Positions 20,580-42,370 of a stretch of 64,000 nucleotides of DNA are shown here, in pieces. The DNA is taken from NCBI GenBank assembly GCA_024760905.1, contig CM045733.1, forward strand, positions 41,527,001 through 41,591,000, given 5' to 3'. A model generated the notes under the pieces. It did no database searches. It was not told the origin of the DNA and was given only the letters and a program-made list of their open reading frames with translations. The translations under genes were made by a program, and so were the position numbers. Within the stretch, counting starts at the first letter, position 1. Each line of letters starts with the position of its first letter. The stretch is from Plotosus lineatus. Lineage: Eukaryota; Chordata; Actinopteri; Siluriformes; Plotosidae.

Positions 20580-23490
20580 TCCCAAGCCTGGATAAATGCA
20601 GAGGGTTGCAACAGGAAGGGTATTCAGCATAAAGCTTTTGCCAGAATACAAAATGCAAACCGTAAAAGACAAATTTCATACCGGATTGGTTGAGGCCTGG
20701 GTTAACAACGACCGCCATCAGTGCTGTTAACCAACAGGGTGCTGGTGGAAATTGGACTACTGTTGGTTGAAGAAGGAGAGATCGAAGAAGGAGAGGCGAG
20801 AGGCGTGTCCGTAGGCAGAAAGAGAAGAGGAAAAGCATGAGTTTAGGACTGAGAGTAAGGACATTGAATGTTAGAACTACGACAGAAAAAGGTAGAGAGC
20901 TGGCTGACATGATGCAGAGGAGGAAGGTGGACATACTGTGTGTTCAGGAGACCAGATGGAAAGGTAGCAAGGCTAGAAGCTTAGGAGCAGGGTTGAGGAT
21001 GTGAGCTAGAAGAGAAGAAGAGATTCTGGAGTGAGTTAGATGAAGTGATGCAGAGTACCCCCAGAGGTGAAAGAGTGGTCATTGGTGCAGACGTCAATGG
21101 GCATGTTGGTGCCGGCAACATAGGGGACAAGGAAGTGATGGGCAGGTTTGGTATCCAGGACAGGAACACAGGAGGACAGATGTTGATAGATTTTGCAAAA
21201 AGGATGGAAATGGCTGTGATGAATGCTTTCTTCCAGAAGAGAGAGGAGCATAGGGTGATTTATAAAAGTGGAGGTAGGAGCACACAGGTAGACTACATCT
21301 TGTGTAGGCGATGTAATTTGAAGGAAGTCAGTGACTGCAAAGTAGTAGTGGGTGAGAGTGTTGCCAAATAGCATAGGACGGTGGTGTGCAGGATGATGCT
21401 CATGGTAAGAAAGGTGAAGAAGGCAAAGGCAGAGCAGAAGACAAAGTGGTGGAAGTTGAAAAAGGAAGAGTGTCATGTTGTCTTCAAGGAGGAGTTAAAA
21501 CAGGTTTTGGGTGGTCAGGAAGTGCTTCCAGAGGACTGGACAACAACAGCTAATGTGATCAGAGAGACAGGTAGGAGAGTACTTGGTGTGTCCTCTGGAA
21601 GGAAAGTAGATAAGGAGACTTGGTGGTGGAATGAGGAAGTGCAGGAGTGTGTACAAAGGAAGAGGTTCGCTCAGAAGAAATAGGACATAGAGAGGACCGA
21701 AGACAGTAAACAGGAGTACAGGGAGACACAGTGTAAGGCAACGGTAGCGGTGTCAAAGGCCAAACAGAGGGCGTATGATGACTTGTATGCTAGGTTGGAC
21801 AGGAAGAGGGAGAAAATGTTTATACAGATTGGCACAGCAGAGAAATTGAGATGGGAAGGACGTGCAGCAAGTTAGAGTGATTAAGGACAGAGTGGGAAAC
21901 GTGTTGACTGATGACAGAAGTGTACTGGGAAGGTGGAAAGAGTACTTTGAAGAGCTGATGAATGAGAAAATGTGAGAGAGAGAGAGAGAGAGAGAGAAAA
22001 GCAGAAGAGATGACCATTGAGGACCAGGAAATAGCAAAGATTAGTAAGGGTGAAGTGAGGAGGGCATTGAAAAGGATGAAGAGTGGAAAGGCAGTTGGTC
22101 CTGATGACATACCGGTGGAGGTATGGAAGTGTCTAGGAGAGGTAGCTGTAGATTTTTTGACAAGAACATTCAACAAGGTCTTAGAGAGTCAGAGGATGCC
22201 GGAGGAATGGAGGAGCAGCATGCTTGTGCCCATTTTTAAGAATAAGGGAGATGTGCCGAGTTGTGGCAACTATGGGGGGCTGGGGGGGTAAAGTTGATGA
22301 GCCATAGGATGAAGTTATGGGAAAGAATAGTGGAAGCTAGAATAAGGGCAGAGGTTAGCATATGTCAACAACAGTTTGGTTTTATGCCAAGAAAGAGCAC
22401 CACAGATGCAGTGTTTGCTTTGAGGATGTTAATAGAGAAGTAGAGAAAAGGTCAGAAGGAGCTGCATTTTGCCTTTGTGGATCTGGAGAAAGCATATGAC
22501 AGGGTGCGGAGAGAGGAACTGTGGTATTGCATGAGGAAGTCTGGAGTGGCAGAGAAGTATGTTAGTGTAGTGCAGGACATGTATGAAAGCTGTAAGACAG
22601 TGGTGAGGTGTGCTGTTGGTGTGACCAATGAATTCAAGGTGGAGGTGGGACTGCATCAAGGATCAGCTTTGAGCCCCTTCTTGTTTGCGATGGTGATGGA
22701 CATGCTGACAGACGAGGTTAGGTAAGAATCTCCATGGACTATGATGTCTGCAGATGACATTGTGATCTGTAGTGAGAGCAGAGAACAAGTGGAAGAAAAT
22801 CTAGAGAGGTGGAGGTATACCCTGGAAACGAAAGGAATGAAGGATAGCCTCAGAAAATCAGAATACATGTGTGTGTGTGAATGAGAAGGACCCAGGAGGA
22901 ACGGTGATGTTACAAGGAGAAAAGATAAGGAAGGTGGAGGATTTTAAGTACTTAGGCTCAACAATTCAGAGCAATGGAGAGTGTGGAAAAGAGGTGAAGA
23001 AGCGTGTGCAGGCAGGGTGGAATGGTTGGAGAAAAATATCCGGTGTGATGTGTGATAGGAAAGTATTGGCAAGAATGAAAGGAAAAGTGTACAAGACGGT
23101 GTTGAGGCCAGCGATGTTGTATGGTTTAGAAACTATGGCCCTGTGGAAAAGACAGGAAGCAGAGCTGGAGGTAGCAGAGATGAAAATGTTGAGGTTCTTT
23201 TTGGGGGTAATGAGGATGGATAGGATCAGGAATGAGTACATCAGCGGGACAGCACATGTTAGAGGTTTTGGAGACAAAGTCAGAGAGGCTAGATTGAGAC
23301 GGTTTGGACATGTACAGGGGAGTGATAGTGCGTATATTGGTAGTAGGATGCTGAGGTTGAAACTACCAGGCAGAAGGCCGAGAGGAAGACCAAAGAGATG
23401 ATTCATGGATGTGGTGAAGGAGGACATGAAGTTACTTGGAGTAAGAGTAGAAGATACAGAGGATATGGTGAGATGGAGGCGGATGGTTTG
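20580..23490 (+). pseudogene. RTE polyprotein, multiply frameshifted (copy 5)
   Basis: The same domains as copy 3 are visible in pieces: endonuclease (VVIGADVNGHVGAG, QVDYILCRR), linker, RT (KSGKAVGPDDIPVEVWK; FGFMPRKSTTDAVFAL; GLHQGSALSPFLFAMVMDM) and C-terminal region (GLETMALWKRQEAELEVAE). Damage includes the endonuclease deletion, an (AG)n expansion at about 21971-21999 that shifts the frame, a G-run insertion near 22275, and stops at 22441 and 22724. The catalytic box reads SADDIVICSES. It is non-functional. Confidence 0.9.
21971..21999. repeat. (AG)n expansion inside RTE copy 5
   Basis: An AG run replaces the GAGAGAAC-type codons of the linker in related copies. Confidence 0.85.
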
Positions 23491-23872
23491 CTGTGGCGTC
23501 CCCTGAACGGAAAAGCCGAAAGGAAAAGAAGAAGAAAATATGGAGAATTCAAAACCCAGGAAGGAGGCAGTTCTCTTTGCACAAACCAAATGGGACCAGC
23601 AAATCTAGAATAGGTTATTGGCTCATTTTTAAATCAACTTTAAATCTAATTTTAAATGTTGAAATTTTGAAAGCTCAACTAACTGATCATTGTGTTGTAG
23701 AAAAAAAATTCAACTCTGCATGTGATAGAATGGAAAACGAAAGCTACTGGAAGTTTAACTCCGCATAAAAATTAATAATTGAAATTCAAAATACAGAGTC
23801 GCTTGGCAGGTATTCCAGTAAATTGGAATTCCCTAAAATACAAAAAATACAAAAATTTCTATATAATTTAGT

Positions 23873-24191
23873 CTGTCTGTCTTTCGGCTTTTTCCCTTTT
23901 TTACTCGGGAGTCGCCACAGCGAATCTCTTCTGTGCCCTTCCTGTCACAACCCTTTTAGCAAGGGACAGAAACACGCTGACGACTTTGCAGCCTACTCTT
24001 TATGAAAGTCAGCAATGGTTCTTTCACATGCCTCTCACCATAGACAGTGAGAGATATGGCCCGCCTTTGATAACCCAGTTAGCTGCACTGGGGGGGACAG
24101 TGACAACCCTGTGGAAAGTTAGACTTGAACCCCAAAACCATTGGATCAGCAATCCAGTGCCCTATACCACTAGACCACCACTGCCCCCCTC
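23873..24191 (-). repeat. RTE-linked tRNA-derived SINE
   Basis: Bounded by a 14-bp target-site duplication CTATATAATTTAGT at 23859-23872 and 24192-24205. Read in reverse it has a tRNA-like head (GGGCAGTGGTGGTCTAGTGG), a body with GTGCAGCTAACTGGGTTATC, then GTGACAGGAAGGGCAC (homologous to the 5' part of the RTE LINE), and the tail TTCGCTGTGGCGACTCCCGA. A ~35-bp internal deletion joins AAGGGCAC directly to AGAAGAGATTCGC. The copy at 34465-34767 shares that deletion. Confidence 0.88.
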
Positions 24192-24315
24192 CTATATAAT
24201 TTAGTAAAAATCATATTTAAAGGAGACGTCAAGAAGTAAGTAAGCTGTTTTCAGAAATTACTCAGTGCTGCAACAAAATAGACATGAACGACCAGGACAA
24301 AAACAGTTATTGTCA

Positions 24316-24483
24316 CTGTGATCCATCTCTTATCGAGAGCAACTTACAATTCTCATTTTTATACAACTTGAGTAATTGAGAATTCAGGACCTTGCTCAAG
24401 AGCTCAACAGTGGTGTCAATGGGGATTGAAACACTGACCTTCAGATTAGTAACCCATCGCATTCACCACTAAGCCACTATGGT
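24316..24483 (-). repeat. tRNA-derived SINE with L2-type tail
   Basis: Read in reverse it begins CCATAGTGGCTTAGTGGTGA with a B-box-like GTTTCAATCCC. It ends GTAAGTTGCTCTCGATAAGA, the same tail as the L2-type LINE at 12155-12190. It was inserted into the L1 remnant. Confidence 0.7.
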
Positions 24484-24598
24484 CTGAATTCACAAAATTG
24501 ATAGCCTGTTCAAGGAAAGCTGTGAATCCAATTTAAGAATTGAAGAATTAGATGTACAGTAGTTAATTTATAATTGTACCCAATACGTCCCCTGGATT

Positions 24599-24945
24599 GG
24601 GCAGTGGTGGCCTAGTGGTATAGGTGCTGGATCACTGATCCTAAGGTTGGGGGTTCAAGCCCCACTCACCACAGGTTGTTACTGTCCCCCCAGTGCAGCT
24701 AACTGAGTTATCAAAGGCCGGCCATGCCTCTCACTGTCTATGGGGAGAGGCATGTAAAAGAACCATTGCTGACTTTCAACAAGAATAGGCTGCAAACAAG
24801 AGTAGGCTCAGCATGTTTTTGCCCTGCGATGGCCTGTCGAGCTGTCCAGGGTGTTCACAGCCCTCACCTGGAGTCAGCTGGGATGGGCGCCAGCCTCCCT
24901 GTAACGCTAATTAGAATTAAGCAGTTACAGAAAATGAACTTAAAA
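24599..24945 (+). repeat. chimeric SINE (RTE-linked head, different tail)
   Basis: The head GGGCAGTGGTGGCCTAGTGG and the body up to the CATTGCTGACTTTCAACAAG segment match the RTE-linked SINE. From about 24810 the sequence changes to 'CCTGCGATGGCCTG...AGCTGGGATGGGCGCC...TAATTAGAATTAAGC', the tail of the other SINE family. A possible target repeat GTCCCCTG flanks it. Confidence 0.75.
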
Positions 24946-25327
24946 TGAAGTCCCCTGCATCAAATGGGCTTACAGCAGATGTTGATAAATTCTTTTGGAA
25001 TGATATTTAGACTCTTGTTTTTTCATGCAATACAAGGGCACATAGAGAAAGAGAAACCTGTGCCTAGTATGAAACAAGGCCTCATAACCCTTTTCGCAAA
25101 ACATGATGAGGACAAAAAAAATCACGAGACAACCCCTTAGCCCTTTATGCTATTAAATACGGATTATAATCTATTATCTGGATGCAGTAAAATCAAAGAA
25201 AAGCCTACTCAAAATCATAAGTGAAACACAACCCAGCTTCCTTGGCAGAAGTTATTTATAATAATACAAGGTTGGTCTTAGACTTGATTGATTACAGTCG
25301 TTTATTTATATAAAAAAATGCTTCCTT

Positions 25328-25346
25328 TTTTTTTTTTTTTTTTTTA
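25328..25346. repeat. poly-T tract
   Basis: A run of T inside the L1 remnant. Confidence 0.8.
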
Positions 25347-25861
25347 CGTCTGTAAAGGCTTTGATTCAGTGGAACATGTGTTCATATCAGAAGCCTTCAC
25401 TCATTTTGGATTTGGACAAAAATCCATCCATTTTATCTGATGCTGTACAGTGACATCAACAGTTGTATCGCTTTGGAACATGGCATTTGCGAAAGATTTT
25501 CAGTTAAGAGGGGCATCAAACAAGTATGCAACAGCTTGTAATGGTTGCTGAGTAACTAGCTATAAGTATCAAAATTAAGGGGGTTGAAGCTATCAGCCTC
25601 TCTGGACAAAAACATTTTAATAAGCCAAAACATGACAGAGAGAAAAAAAGAGAGAAATTACGAAACATGAGAGTGAAACCTCAGGCAGACAGATATGGGA
25701 GTGAAATCACCATTGTACAATTATCTAAAGCATCAGTATGAAACTAGATTTTGATAAATCTGAGATATCTGCCCTTCATGAGCAGATGTCTCTGTCAATT
25801 TGTGACATTAAAGTGAAAACAGATACACAGCGGTACCTTGACTAAAGAATTTAATCCGTTC

Positions 25862-26184
25862 TGAGGACGTTCTGGATTGCTGATCCTAAAGTTGCGGGTT
25901 CGAGTCCCACTCTCCACAATTTTGTCACTGTCCCCCCAGTGCAGCTAACTGGGTTATCAAAGGCCGGTCATGTCTCGCACTGTGTCTGGCAAGAGGCATG
26001 TAAAAGAATCATTGCTGACTTTCAACAAGAGTAGGCTGCAACGCCGTCAGCATGTTTCTGTCCCTTGCCTCGTGTCAGGAAGGGCATTCAATGTAAAAAC
26101 CTATGCCAAATCAAACATGCGAATCATTCGCTGTGGCGACCCCTTAAAAAGGGAAAAGCCGAAAGGAAAATCAATCATCATCAA
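25862..26184 (+). repeat. RTE-linked SINE, 5'-truncated
   Basis: It starts within the tRNA-like head (GGATTGCTGATCC; B box GGTTCGAGTCCC). The body, the RTE 5'-like segment CAGGAAGGGCATTCAATGTA and the RTE tail CGCTGTGGCGACCCCTTAAA then follow in order. The sequence ends in ATCATCATCAATC. Confidence 0.85.
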
Positions 26185-26299
26185 TCGTGTAAAAATAATA
26201 AATATTTCACAATTATAACACATGTACATTAACATTAATAATACTGTAAGAAATAATAAACAAAAATAAAACAAGAATAAACAATAAGTCAATAAACAA

Positions 26300-26695
26300 T
26301 ACAGTAAGTGTGTGTGCCTTGTGCCCTGGTAATGTCTTTTCCTCCGTAGTTATGAACATACGACCAGGCATCTTCTCCCAGAAAAGTCCAGTCTTGTTGC
26401 AATTGAACACTTGCTGTGGGATATAGTTTTCCTCGGTGACAAACTATTCAAACATCTTGATGAAATCTTCAGCAGCCTGCTTTTCGGCACTGGCTCCGTC
26501 TCCATGACAAACCACGGAATGAATTCCGGCCCATTTCTTAAAGTTCTCAAACCACCCCCTCAAAGCCTTGAAGGTACACTTGGAACAACCAGTGGCACTT
26601 TCTCCCTCTTCTTCGGCAATTTTCGCCTTCAGATCTTCATAGGTGGCCACTGCTTTCTCACTGATAATGGCCTTGGTGTTCCATATGTATTTCAC
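26300..26695 (-). pseudogene. Tigger transposase fragment (second HTH and start of DDE domain)
   Basis: Read in reverse: KAVATYEDLKAKIAEEEGES, then the second HTH (TFKALRGWFENFKKWAGIHS, SVVCHGDGASAEKQAAEDFI), an in-frame TAG after KMFE, then YIPQQVFNCNKTGLFWEKMP and EEKTLPGHK. The last block is the start of the DDE domain of pogo/Tigger transposases, usually VFNCDETGLFWKKMP. Here the catalytic Asp is Asn. It is an inactive fragment of what was an autonomous relative of the MITEs at 5796, 51036 and 59463. Confidence 0.87.
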
Positions 26696-26700
26696 GACCG

Positions 26701-27232
26701 TTCCGCTTTGTTCTGTGTAATATCTACGGATGTTTCACAGTGTTTCTTTATTGTTCCGTATGTATTCTGTGCCTTCCATGAGTATTCTGTGGGGATCCGT
26801 AGATGAATGGGACTGTTCCGTAGCTGCTTTTGACCATACGGAAGAGGGGGGAAGACTTGCGGATAAGTTATGGAACTCTTGTGGTATAAAAGGAAAGATT
26901 ATGGGCAGTTTGCGGAAATGACGGAATGTTTAGGGAAGAATTACAGAACCAAAGGGAACAATCATGGAAAATTTTTCCGTGAACGTGCTTTTGAACATGT
27001 TCAAAAGCACGTTCATGGAAGATTTTGGTCTGCCGGAAGTGGAGGAATACATACGGAATGACATGGAAGATGAGGGAATAATTGCGGAATGTTTACGGTT
27101 GACAACATTTTTGCTTCTGTAAGTCTGCCGCACTGCAGTGAAATGGAGGTATTAGAAACGCTGGGAGATGGACAATAAAAAATGTGACTAAAAAGTAACA
27201 TAATCCGAACCACAGAGAGGAAAAACTTTTGT
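26701..27232. other. palindromic segment dense in TTCCG/CGGAA motifs
   Basis: The core is a perfect 34-bp palindrome at about 26984-27017, each arm GAACGTGCTTTTGAACA or its complement, with imperfect continuation outward. About a dozen TTCCG or CGGAA motifs occur between 26700 and 27110, in both orientations (for example TTCCGTATGTATTC at 26754 and its inverse at about 27045). No coding potential was recognised. Confidence 0.6.
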
Positions 27233-27257
27233 GTGTGTGTGTATACTACAAATGCCA

Positions 27258-29125
27258 GCAATGCAGCTGTGAGGGGGGGCACAAACAAGTGCCCACCCTC
27301 ACGCCAGTCCCAAACCCGGATAAATGCAGAGGGTTGCGACAGGAAGGGCATCCGGTGTAAAACTTTTGCCAAAATGCAAATGGTAAAGACAAATTTCATA
27401 CTGGATCGGTCGACGCCCGGGTTAACAACGACCGCCATCGGTGCTGTTAACCAACAGGGTGCTGGTGGAAATTGGACTACTGTTGGTCGAAGAAGGAGAG
27501 GTCGAAGAAGGAATGGCAGGAAGCATGTCCGTAGGCAGAAAGAGAAGAGGAAAGGCATGAGTTTAGGACTGAGAGTAGGGACATTGAATGTTGGAACTAT
27601 GACAGGAAAAGGTAGAGAACTGGCTGACATGATGCAGAGGAGGAAGGTGGACATACTGTGTGTTCAGGAGACCAGGTGGAAAGGTAGCAAGGCTAGAAGC
27701 TTAGGAGCAGGGTTTAAGCTGTTTTTTCATGGTGTGGATGGAAAGAGAAATGGAGTAGGAGTCATCTTGAAGGAGGGGTTTGTCAGGAATGTTCTAGAAG
27801 TGAGAAGAGTGTCAGACAGAGTGATGAGTGTCAAGTTAGAAATTGAAGGTGTGATGTTCAATGTTGTTAGTGCTTATACCCTACAGGCAGGATGTGAGCT
27901 AGTAGAGAAGGAGAGATTCTGGAGTGAGTTAGATGAAGTGATGCAGCGTACCCCCAGAGGTGAAAGAGTGGTCATTGGTGCAGACTTCAATGGACATGTT
28001 GGTGCAGGCAACAGAGGGGATGAGGAAGGGATGGGCATGTTTGGTATCCAGGACAGGAACATAGGAGGACAGGTGTTGATAGATTTTGCAAAAAGGATGG
28101 AAATGGCTGTGGTGAATACTTTCTTCCAGAAGACAGAGGAGCATAGGGTGACTTATAAAAGTGGAGGTAGGAGCACACAAGTAGACTACATCTTGTGTAG
28201 GCGATGTAATTTGAAAGTCAGTGACTGCAAAGTAGTAGTGGGTGAGAGTGTTGCCAAATAGCATAGGATGATGGTGTTCAGGATGATGCTGATGGTAAGA
28301 AAGGTGAAGAAGACAAAGGCAGAGCAGAAGACAAAGTGGTGGACGCTGAAAAAGGAAGAGTGTCGTGTTGTCTTCAAGGAGGAGTTGAAACAGGTTTTGG
28401 GTGGTCAGGAAGTGCTTCCAGATGACTGGACAGCTACAGCTAATGTGATCAGGGAGACAGGTAGAGGAGTACTTGGCGTGTCCTCTGGAAGGACAGTAGA
28501 TAAGGAGACTTGGTGGTGGAATGAGGAAGTGCAGGAGTGTGTACAAAAGAAGAGGTTCGCTAAGAAGAAATGGGACATAGAGAGGACCAAAGAGAGTAAA
28601 GAGGAATAAAGGGAGACACAGCGTAAGGCAAAGATTGCGGTGTCAAAAGCCATAGAGAGGGCATATGATGACTTGTATGCTAGGTTGGACAGTAAGGGGG
28701 GGAGAAAATGATTTTTACAGGTTGGCACAGCAGAGAAATAGGGATGGGAAGAACGTGCAACAAGTTATAGTAATTAAGGACAGAAAGGGAAACGTATTAA
28801 CTGATGACAGAAGTGTGCTGGGAAGATGGAAAGAGTACTTTGAAAAGCTAATGACTGAGGAAAATGAGAGAGAACAAAGAGTAGAAGAGGTGACTGTTGA
28901 GGACCAGAAAGTAGCAAAGATTAGTAAGGAAGAAGTGAGGAGGGCATTGTAGAGGATGAAGAGTGGAAAGGCAGTTGGTCCTTATGACATACCTGTCGAA
29001 GTATGGATGTGTCTACGAGAGGTAGCAGTAGATATTCTGACAAGAACATTAAACAAAGTCTTAGAGAGTGAGAGGATGCAGGAGGAATGGAGGCGAAGTG
29101 TGCTGGTGCCCATTTTTTAAAAAAG
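27258..29125 (+). mobile_element. RTE-clade LINE copy 6, 5' end present, 3' half missing
   Basis: Begins with the family's 5' leader (ATGCAGCTGTGAGGGGGGGC) and is collinear with copy 3 through the endonuclease and into the RT fingers. It ends near GTGCTGGTGCCCATTTTTTA and continues directly into a SINE-like tail at 29131. LINEs normally lose the 5' end; loss of the 3' end needs a later deletion or a recombination. Confidence 0.93.
27300..29110 (+). pseudogene. RTE endonuclease and partial RT, frameshifted (copy 6)
   Basis: The first 342 codons (27233-28261) are open. They contain LRVGTLNVGTMTGKGRELAD, ILCVQETRWKGSKARS (the Trp kept here is a stop in copy 3), a GADFNGHVGAGNRGDE motif and QVDYILCRRC, i.e. 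the APE endonuclease active-site region. A stop at 28259, a second at 28607 and a frameshift near 28700 follow. The RT start IDRKGNVLTDD-like/KRMKSGKAVGP is visible up to 29100. No catalytic FADD box remains. Confidence 0.9.
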
Positions 29126-29130
29126 GGAGC

Positions 29131-29370
29131 CGTGCAGAGTTCCTCTGTATACTTTGGTTTCCTCCCACAGTCCAAAAACATGCACAGTGGCCTAATTGGC
29201 TGTTCCAAATTGCCCATAGGTGTGAGTGTGAATGGTCCTGTGAGTGTCAGCCCTGTGATGGCCTAACGAGCTGCCCAGGGTGTGTACCCAGTCCTTGCCC
29301 AGAATCGGCTGAGATGAGTACCAGTCTCCCTGTGACCATAATTAGGGTATTAGCAATAATGAACATCTCC
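29131..29370 (+). repeat. SINE 3' part (CCTCCCACAGTCCAAA type)
   Basis: GGTTTCCTCCCACAGTCCAA, TTGCCCATAGGTGTGAGTGT and a CCAGTCTCCCTGTGACCATA end are typical of the fish SINE whose head appears at 58146. It abuts the broken end of RTE copy 6. Confidence 0.7.
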
Positions 29371-29593
29371 AAGAACACTGCAGGTGCTCATGACATTTAT
29401 GACAACGTGACACTTTAAGTTTTCAGTTAGCGCTAAAGTGCTGACAACGCAACAGCAAAAATTACTTTATCATCACCCGAGTTTACAACGTAATTCTGCC
29501 ACCAAAATTCGATGACCACTCACTTATTATTCTGACACACAGCTATCTTCTTTTGAGGCCATATTCACAGGTAATTTGTATATCAGAAATAAT

Positions 29594-29924
29594 TTCAGAT
29601 AGTATTTATTCATTTTCTGTCACCACTTAATCTTAATTAGGGTCACAGGGAAGCTGATGCTCATCCCAGCCAATTCCGAGCAAGGGCAGAGTACACCCTG
29701 GACAGCTCATCAGGGCGTCGCAGGGCAGAAACACGCTGATGGCTATGCAGCTTACTCTTGGCAAAAGTCAGCATTAGTTCTTTTACATGCCCTGCACCAT
29801 AGACAGTGAGAGACATGGCCAGCCTTTAATAACCCTTTTCGCTGCACTGGGAAGACAGTCACAACCCGTTGAGAGTGGGGCTTGAATCAGTGATCCAGCA
29901 CCTTTACCACCAGGCCGCCACAAC
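29594..29924 (-). repeat. chimeric SINE
   Basis: Read in reverse it has the head GGCGGCCTGGTGGTAAAGGT, the RTE-linked SINE body (GTGCAGCGAAAAGGGTTATT and the CTGACTTTTGCCAAGAGTAA segment), then the alternative tail ending CCCTAATTAAGATTAAGTGG. Same joint as 24599 and 54758. Confidence 0.75.
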
Positions 29925-29929
29925 CATTT

Positions 29930-30614
29930 CAGATAGTATTGCGTCTGTATTCCAGTCCACACGTTGGCGGTAATGCGCGCATTAGCTGCATCTTCGACCG
30001 CTTGAATACAGTGGGAAAGAAAAAGCTGAAGCTTTTTCACTGTAGCGTCATCTAACGGAGCCAAATAATCTTTACATTACAACGAGCAATTAGTGTTGCG
30101 GTTATATTTGACAGCGTTTATTAGTTTTATGTCCTGTTATATGTGAGGATTTGTTCTTTTTTTATCCCTGAGGTAAGTTAAACGCTGTATGGCCGAATTT
30201 CAAACGGGTCTCCACTTCACTGATTAATGCAAACAATTCTGAATGATTGAATTCCGCGTATTTCACTATTTATTCAATTAGTGTAACTCAGTCTTAATGA
30301 CGCGCTTTAGTAGAAATTACGTGTTTATGGATTTTTGTCAAAGATCTAGCGAAGCAAGTGTGAAACGTATTAACTAATCCGGATGACTTTGCTGTTTACT
30401 GTTTTTGTTTCTTAACAAAGTATGAAGCGGATTACTGTTGAGATTTAAAGGTTTAACAAATTTAAATATTAATGTCTGTGTGGCCTCACTCAAATGTTAA
30501 AGAAATTAAAGATGATGATGATGATAATAATAATAATAATAATAATAGTAATGATAATAATAATATGATGATTATAGTCACCATTATCAACATTAAGTTA
30601 TGTTTAAAGGTGTT
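29930..30614 (+). promoter_or_regulatory. putative promoter and 5' UTR of the prdm9-like gene
   Basis: A CpG-containing segment at 29945-30060 (around GGCGGTAATGCGCGCATTAG) is followed by a possible untranslated exon ending CTGAG|GTAAGT at about 30172. This resembles the upstream modules common at fish zinc-finger genes. A related segment in opposite orientation lies at 3385-3478. No TATA box was evident. (GAT/AAT)n repeats occupy 30506-30560. Confidence 0.35.
30506..30560. repeat. (GAT)n/(AAT)n microsatellite
   Basis: GATGATGAT followed by AATAATAAT units upstream of exon 1. Confidence 0.9.
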
Positions 30615-41715
<11,101 letters not shown>

Positions 41716-41716
<1 letters not shown>

Positions 41717-42370
41717 TGTTTATGTATTACTATGTAAAATGATTTTGTGGAAGACAATATCATTTTAATCTAATGTTTAAAATAACAGTATCTTTTGACC
41801 TTGATAGTTGTGAAAAAAAAAAAATCACCGAAGTCATGCATTAATGACAACACATTGAGTGCAATGCTAATAATTAAATTAAGTTTAATTTAAATAATTT
41901 ATCCCCAACCTTACTTTTAAATTGAACCCTTGACTCTTATAAACTCCAATATCATGTGACGAGACAGAAAATGGTAGCAACATTTCAATCATTGCAAGTT
42001 TTTCTCTCATGATCTATTGATGTCGCAGCGCTATTCTGTGCAATACTCTTACATAAAATTGTTGTAATATCTCATATAGAATTTTATACACAGTTGCACT
42101 CTTTTTACATTATATACAAGGTGTGCACCCATATATAAACAACTTTTTTCCAAATGGTTGTAGTGGGATTTTTTCCTTTGTTTTTTTTTTTTTTTTTTAA
42201 GTGGAATAAAAGGATTTTAATGGAATTTTGGAACAAAATGTTAGCATCTGCCATTTCTAAGATTGACCAGGAAGCGATTGAGCAATGTGTGTGCTTATCT
42301 TGGATTTAGAGCACTGCTCCTTGAATCTTGCTTGGGAATTATCAAGGATTGCTGTAATCAGTACACCATC
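41716..42370. other. AT-rich sequence downstream of the prdm9-like gene
   Basis: Possible 3' UTR and intergenic DNA. No gene; a poly-T run at 42180-42199. Confidence 0.4.

Larger units (their letters stand above)
20533..23539 (+). mobile_element. RTE-clade LINE copy 5, both ends present
   Basis: Inserted into the L1 remnant with a perfect 15-bp target-site duplication ATGGAGAATTCAAAA at 20518-20532 and 23540-23554. The 5' leader (TGCAGCCGTGAGGGGGG, then a CCAGTCCCAAGCC segment) and the 3' tail are both present. About 300 bp of the endonuclease region is missing near 20997 compared with copies 3 and 6. Confidence 0.95.
19950..25826 (+). mobile_element. old L1-clade LINE ORF2 remnant, split by later insertions
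   Basis: The pieces align to one L1-type ORF2 in order. 19966-20190: endonuclease, with ALNVRGVKD and SSDSDVISWDKQWGEPILFS. 20400-20532 continued at 23540-23640: DRWPSKFEDFHNRQLIKDF, then RRQFSLHKPNG...SRIGYW. 24946-25030: SPASNGLTADVDKFFWNDI, the start of the RT fingers. 25350-25540: KGFDSVEHVFISEAFTHFGF and FQLRGASNK, the RT palm. 25740-25800: DFDKSEISALHEQ. Stops and frameshifts are frequent. The interruptions are RTE copy 5 and the SINEs at 23873, 24316 and 24599. Confidence 0.85.
25829..26700 (-). mobile_element. Tigger/pogo-like transposon remnant with SINE insertion
   Basis: The left edge ACAGCGGTACCTTGACTAAA resembles a Tigger-type TIR. The SINE at 25862-26184 interrupts it, and a transposase fragment follows on the reverse strand (26290-26700). 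No right TIR was identified; the unusual segment at 26700-27130 begins where the transposase homology stops. Confidence 0.65.

Noticed and set aside
23873..24191. tRNA-like sequences with A and B boxes (also 19207, 46003, 58146 and 60253)
   Set aside because: They lack the rest of a tRNA cloverleaf and are fused to repeat bodies and LINE tails, so they are SINE heads, not tRNA genes.
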